A stretch of 64,000 nucleotides of DNA from Larimichthys crocea (taxonomy: Eukaryota; Chordata; Actinopteri; Sciaenidae): the NCBI RefSeq assembly GCF_000972845.2, contig NC_040027.1, positions 14,375,760-14,439,759 of the forward strand, written 5' to 3'. The translations under genes were made by a program, and so were the position numbers. Each line of letters starts with the position of its first letter. Within the stretch, counting starts at the first letter, position 1. Shown here piece by piece: positions 60,223-64,000 of the stretch. The notes beneath the pieces are model-generated. The model had not been told where the DNA came from. It saw only the letters and a program-made list of their open reading frames with translations, and searched no databases.

Positions 60223-62387
60223 GGTTTTACAACACAGACATGGAAGCTGCCGCTTGGTTTAATCTTGTCAAGTGTGATCTAGGCCGTCTTTCATCCTGGA
60301 GTGTGTGTAAGTGCAGAGACATGCAGCAGCATTGTTACAGACATGATTTATTGCCAGAATATGACTCGCCTTGTTTGTCTGTTAATTAAAGAAGCAAGAG
60401 GCAAACTTCCAAGCAAAGTGTGCTCAGCATTACCTGCAAAGAAAGTATCTTTTGAAGTGATATCAGTGAATTTTTTCACTGCATCTGTTCATTACACGTT
60501 GTGTTATTTAAGAGACGTTATAAATTATGCATGTCATATGTTTGATCTCCTCAAACAGGCAGTCAAGGAACATGTATAAATACGTACGATAACACTAGAA
60601 GAACAAATCTTTTTACAGACACGGTGCAGCTGTGTCATAATTCAGAACTGCAGTATAGGATTTTTGGTGTTTGACAAAGGGCGACTTTGTTGTGGACAAA
60701 AGACGGAAAAAAATGCTTCTGGGATGTATGGAATAAAAAAAAAGTGAAACTTAACAATATAAAAAGAAATTCTTTTAAAGAAAGGAACTAAAAAAGACCT
60801 CTGTAGCTAACAGCATTATCTGTTTGGTGTTACAGCTTGGTTGCATCATGCCTCTCAGAACAAAACTCCACACTCACATCTTTGCTGACAATGAACACTG
60901 AAGTTGGCAGAAATTTGCTGTGAAACGAGACAAAAGTGTGCAGTTTATGAAAAAAAAAAGTGAGGCAACCTCCGGGCCTCGGGCTTTTGTCAGTGGGCAT
61001 TTCTATTCAATGACCTATCATGCACCAAGTGTAGGCAATGATACGGCTTCGAGATGTTTCACACTGTGTCAGAAGATCTTTTTTTTTATTTAATTTTTTT
61101 TTTTACAAATGTGCAGCTGCTTTGGCTGTGATTGTTTCTGAACAGCGTGCCGCCTGGACAAAGAGACCAGGACCCTAACGTGAGCCTGAATGGAGATCAA
61201 GGAGTAACCGATACACTGTTGATAATGTGGCCTGCGTGGCATTCCTATCAGTTCAGACGAGGTGGCTATTGATCAGCTAACCCTGCACTCTTTCTCTGCC
61301 CTTGTGTAAGTGGGTCATTTATTCTTTGCTAGGAATTGGTTGAGAAAAACTTTGCCAAGGATTTGCAGTAATTATCTCATCCTTCTATAGCTGGGCACAG
61401 CATGGGGCCTTGGTAAATTACACATCTCCCTCCTAACTCCTGGATGGTTTATGGCCGTGCATTATGCATAACTGGAGCTGGAGTGCCTTAAACATCCCCC
61501 AAGTGGATTGAAATAAAGTTGACGCTGCTCTTTGTTTGGAGCTCAAGATAGTCTTTATTTGGCAGTGCTGAATCGGAGATTGCTGTAAAAAGCGTGCGTC
61601 TTAATTATATTTTGGAGACTTTTTTTTTTTTCTCCCCAATGGTTTGTGAACACCTGGAGTGTTTTTTAGTGGGATGCCGGATCCAGATGGGCGGATGTGT
61701 GGGGCAATCCACAGGGAAATGTTGGTTACATTATAGTGGAGTGTGTTGACACATAAAGGGTTAAACAATGAAAAAAAAAGGAAAAAGAAGGCATCGCATC
61801 TTTGGCTGCAACACAAGTACACTGTATGACAAAGGCTGCTTAAATGATGTCAATAATTGAGCATTATTGTGTCACATATTTTCTCTCTAAAAAATGTGGC
61901 ATGTGGAAAATTAGAGAAATAATCAAGAGGAATTCATTTTATATGAAAACAAAATAATAAAATGTATCTTCATCATCAAAACACGTGTATTAGATCTAGA
62001 TATTCCTCAAAGACTTCATTAGATATATAATATATATAACAATTAATAGGTGTAGAGGAGTTATTTTAAAGTCTCAATGTGTATAAAATCCACTACAAAT
62101 GACAATTCTGTATAATCAAACATCAGATTTGCTATGTTTAGTAATTATTAAAATTAATAACCAGAATGGAGCTCATGCTTTAGAGTCTTTGCAGTGTGAA
62201 CATCGACTTAACCTTTAAATCAGAGCATTTGACAAGAGATTATCTCTGTTGTTTTGTCATATTAGAAGTACTCAAGATAAATGTTTTCAAAAAGGTGTTT
62301 AGACATAGCTTTCACTGTTGTAATGAGAGCTCATATATCTTTTCATTAATTGCATAAATGTGTCTTTGTCCTGTATTATCAGCTCAG
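60223..62387. other. Non-coding DNA with a long enhancer-like stretch
   Basis: No gene. From 61,000 to 61,600 the sequence is unique and of balanced composition, with many factor-type motifs (see findings). The rest is AT-rich and featureless. Confidence 0.4.
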
Positions 62388-62478
62388 CAAATGCTCCTTC
62401 TGTGCCAAGGAGGAGTGAGCGGGATGAGAAAAGACGGGGAATCCGTGCTTTGGAGTCACCACAAACAAAGTTTTCAAG
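62388..62478 (+). other. Possible exon in phase with 53,695
   Basis: Bounded by TATTATCAGCTCAG (acceptor, weak pyrimidine tract) and TCAAG|GTGAGT, a near-ideal donor. Joined in phase 1 to the exon ending at 53,695, it reads (A)NAPSVPRRSERDEKRRGIRA and then LESPQTKFS, a basic, polar stretch open throughout. Using the AG five bases earlier gives another open frame (QQMLLLCQGG). No family is recognised. The 8.7-kb intron implied is ordinary for a fish gene. Confidence 0.3.
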
Positions 62479-63379
62479 GTGAGTCACTGACATTAAAACT
62501 CAGAATACAAATTACACGTGTCCTCATACACGTCCCCTTAACCGAGCACCATAAACCCATCTATTAACTGGTAATAGATATGCAAATTCACACTTCATCT
62601 CTGTGCATGGTCTGCACATTTAGCAAGGATTTAAACAAAAGTGTGGCTGGTGAGGCGTGAAGTAAAACACTTGTAAGCTAGTAAAAAAAAAGCGAAACTG
62701 TTTATTCTTGCTCAACTCTGAAAGAAATGATGCAACTGGGAGTACACATGCCTTAAATTAAATGGTAGGGCGAGAGAAAGAAAAACAAAATCACAGCAAT
62801 GCATTCAATTAATTTTCTAGGAATCTTTCATTTTACATTTCAATGAGTAATGATGTTTTTTGGGGGGTTGGGACACATCACCTGACAATTTGACAAGCAG
62901 CCCTCAAGTTATCCAAACAAAAAGATATATATTTTTTATCCAGGGCCACATAACAAGTTTAAACTTAGTAACACCAAATAAACCAAGGACCTGACCCTGA
63001 CATCAAAGTGCCCCACATTAATACTAACATCAAACCCAAGGTTTGACTGCATTCACATAACTGCTCGTGTCAGACTGGCTTTCCATACAACAAGTCCACT
63101 ATGTAACCATGAACTTCATTGATCTTAAAGCAGCTTTAATCTTCAGTCGCTTTTAACGTTACACAGCGCAGACTACAATCTAAAAAAACAAGTGTCAATG
63201 CAACCACCATGCAAACCAAAACCGACACATGACACACTGCTCGACTCGGACGTGTACAGACAATCTAATAAAGCTGTTTCCATTTTTTTCCAACAAACCC
63301 CCCGATGTTGATTCGCAGCATTCTCCATCTATGAAGTCAGCATACCTGCAAAGAAATCTGACTTAAAAACAAACAAAAG
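62479..63379. other. Non-coding DNA, nothing recognised
   Basis: Short A-rich and G-rich runs only, without an identifiable gene or repeat. Confidence 0.5.
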
Positions 63380-64000
63380 AAACAAAAAAAGGAAACGGCG
63401 AGTCTGTCTAATTAAGATGTCGCTCTGTGCTCTCCTACGTGTAATCTCTGCGTGTTAAATGCGACGGAAAGGCAGCCAAACGACACATTACTTAAATCGT
63501 AGAATATAAATTAGTTCTGAGAATTTCGGGGGCGGGTTTAAGGGACTGGTGACGTCGCAGGCTCGACGTCCTGTGACTGTGGATTCAACCAAAAGCAGCT
63601 TAGATAGGGGGGGTGGTGGCGGTGTTGGATTTGATAACTATTAAACATTTTCTAGCTTTACTGGACAGAATAACGCTTCTTTTCACACTCTTTCAAATAT
63701 TAAGAGTGCGCTGCGTTTAATGGTAAAACTACAATAGGGGACAGGTGTTAGGATAGCTGGGTTGAAAAGGAGTTGTTTTCACCACTAGGGGAAAAAAACG
63801 TCTCTCCCCTGCCCCCCTCGGGAAAGTGGTACGGTCCCGGGCTCAAATTCCGAGAATTGAGCTCGTCTGATTCTTAGAACTGGGGTTCTTAGAAGTGGTG
63901 ATGCAAGAAGTTTCTAGGAAAGCGCTACCAGGTGATTTTTTAAATTCCTTTTTTTTCCTCTAATTTGGCGCGAAGTTGTTATGTACTGTGCTATTGCCGA
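63380..64000. promoter_or_regulatory. CpG-richer promoter-like right edge
   Basis: CpG becomes frequent compared with the rest of the window. Motifs include GGGGGCGGG (Sp/KLF-type) at about 63,528, GTGACGTCGCAGG and CGACGTC near 63,550-63,570, and TTTGGCGCGAA at 63,964-63,974, a full match to the E2F core TTTSGCGC. No TATA box or coding exon is seen before the window ends. It may be a promoter of a gene starting at or beyond the edge. Confidence 0.3.

Overview
The window looks like intergenic or intronic DNA from a teleost fish, most likely a percomorph. The evidence is the repeat content: 3' ends of L2/Maui-type and Rex1/CR1-type LINEs, a decayed fish Tc1 transposon, an L1 fragment, hAT-like ends, and several dispersed repeats I recognise as common in spiny-rayed fish. 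The DNA is AT-rich and CpG-poor apart from a few patches. Open frames are short (138 codons at most), lie on both strands, and mostly lack protein-like character. I find no complete protein-coding gene, no tRNA or rRNA gene and no CRISPR array. Family names rest on recognition by eye, with no database search.

Layout. 1-30.9 kb: mostly unique non-coding DNA with six copies of one dispersed repeat, called F1 here. It also holds one copy of a second repeat (F2), two of a third (F3), an L1 remnant near 16.2 kb and a (GGTGGA)8 block at 23.1 kb. 30.9-37.3 kb: a 972-bp defective Tc1 element with both inverted ends, then unique DNA with small repeat fragments. 37.3-40.2 kb: an F1 copy running into a seven-unit composite tandem array with long GATA/GACA tracts. 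40.25-41.3 kb: a CpG-richer, promoter-like patch with a TATA motif, a full CRE and a minus-strand splice-donor motif. 41.5-43.5 kb: an (AT)32 tract and a cluster of non-LTR retroposon 3' ends. 44.6-52.6 kb: five F1 copies, an F2 copy, a small MITE-like inverted repeat, a LINE 3' fragment with a perfect 44-bp duplication, and a possible small two-exon cysteine-rich coding unit at 49,992-50,522.

53.1-64 kb: a GC-richer stretch at 53.1-53.7 kb reads like a 5' exon (ATG plus splice donor), and a possible exon at 62.39-62.48 kb is compatible with it in phase. Between them are hAT-like and Rex1-like fragments, two more F1 copies, a copy of a widespread vertebrate repeat (F4) and a full CTCF consensus match. 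The last 600 bases become CpG-richer and carry an E2F-like site, so a promoter may lie at or beyond the right edge.

The most useful leads are the three candidate transcription units (40.3-41.3, 50.0-50.5 and 53.1-62.5 kb), the composite GATA array, and F1 itself: 14 copies in 64 kb, five carrying an intact CREB-type TGACGTCA site at the same internal position.
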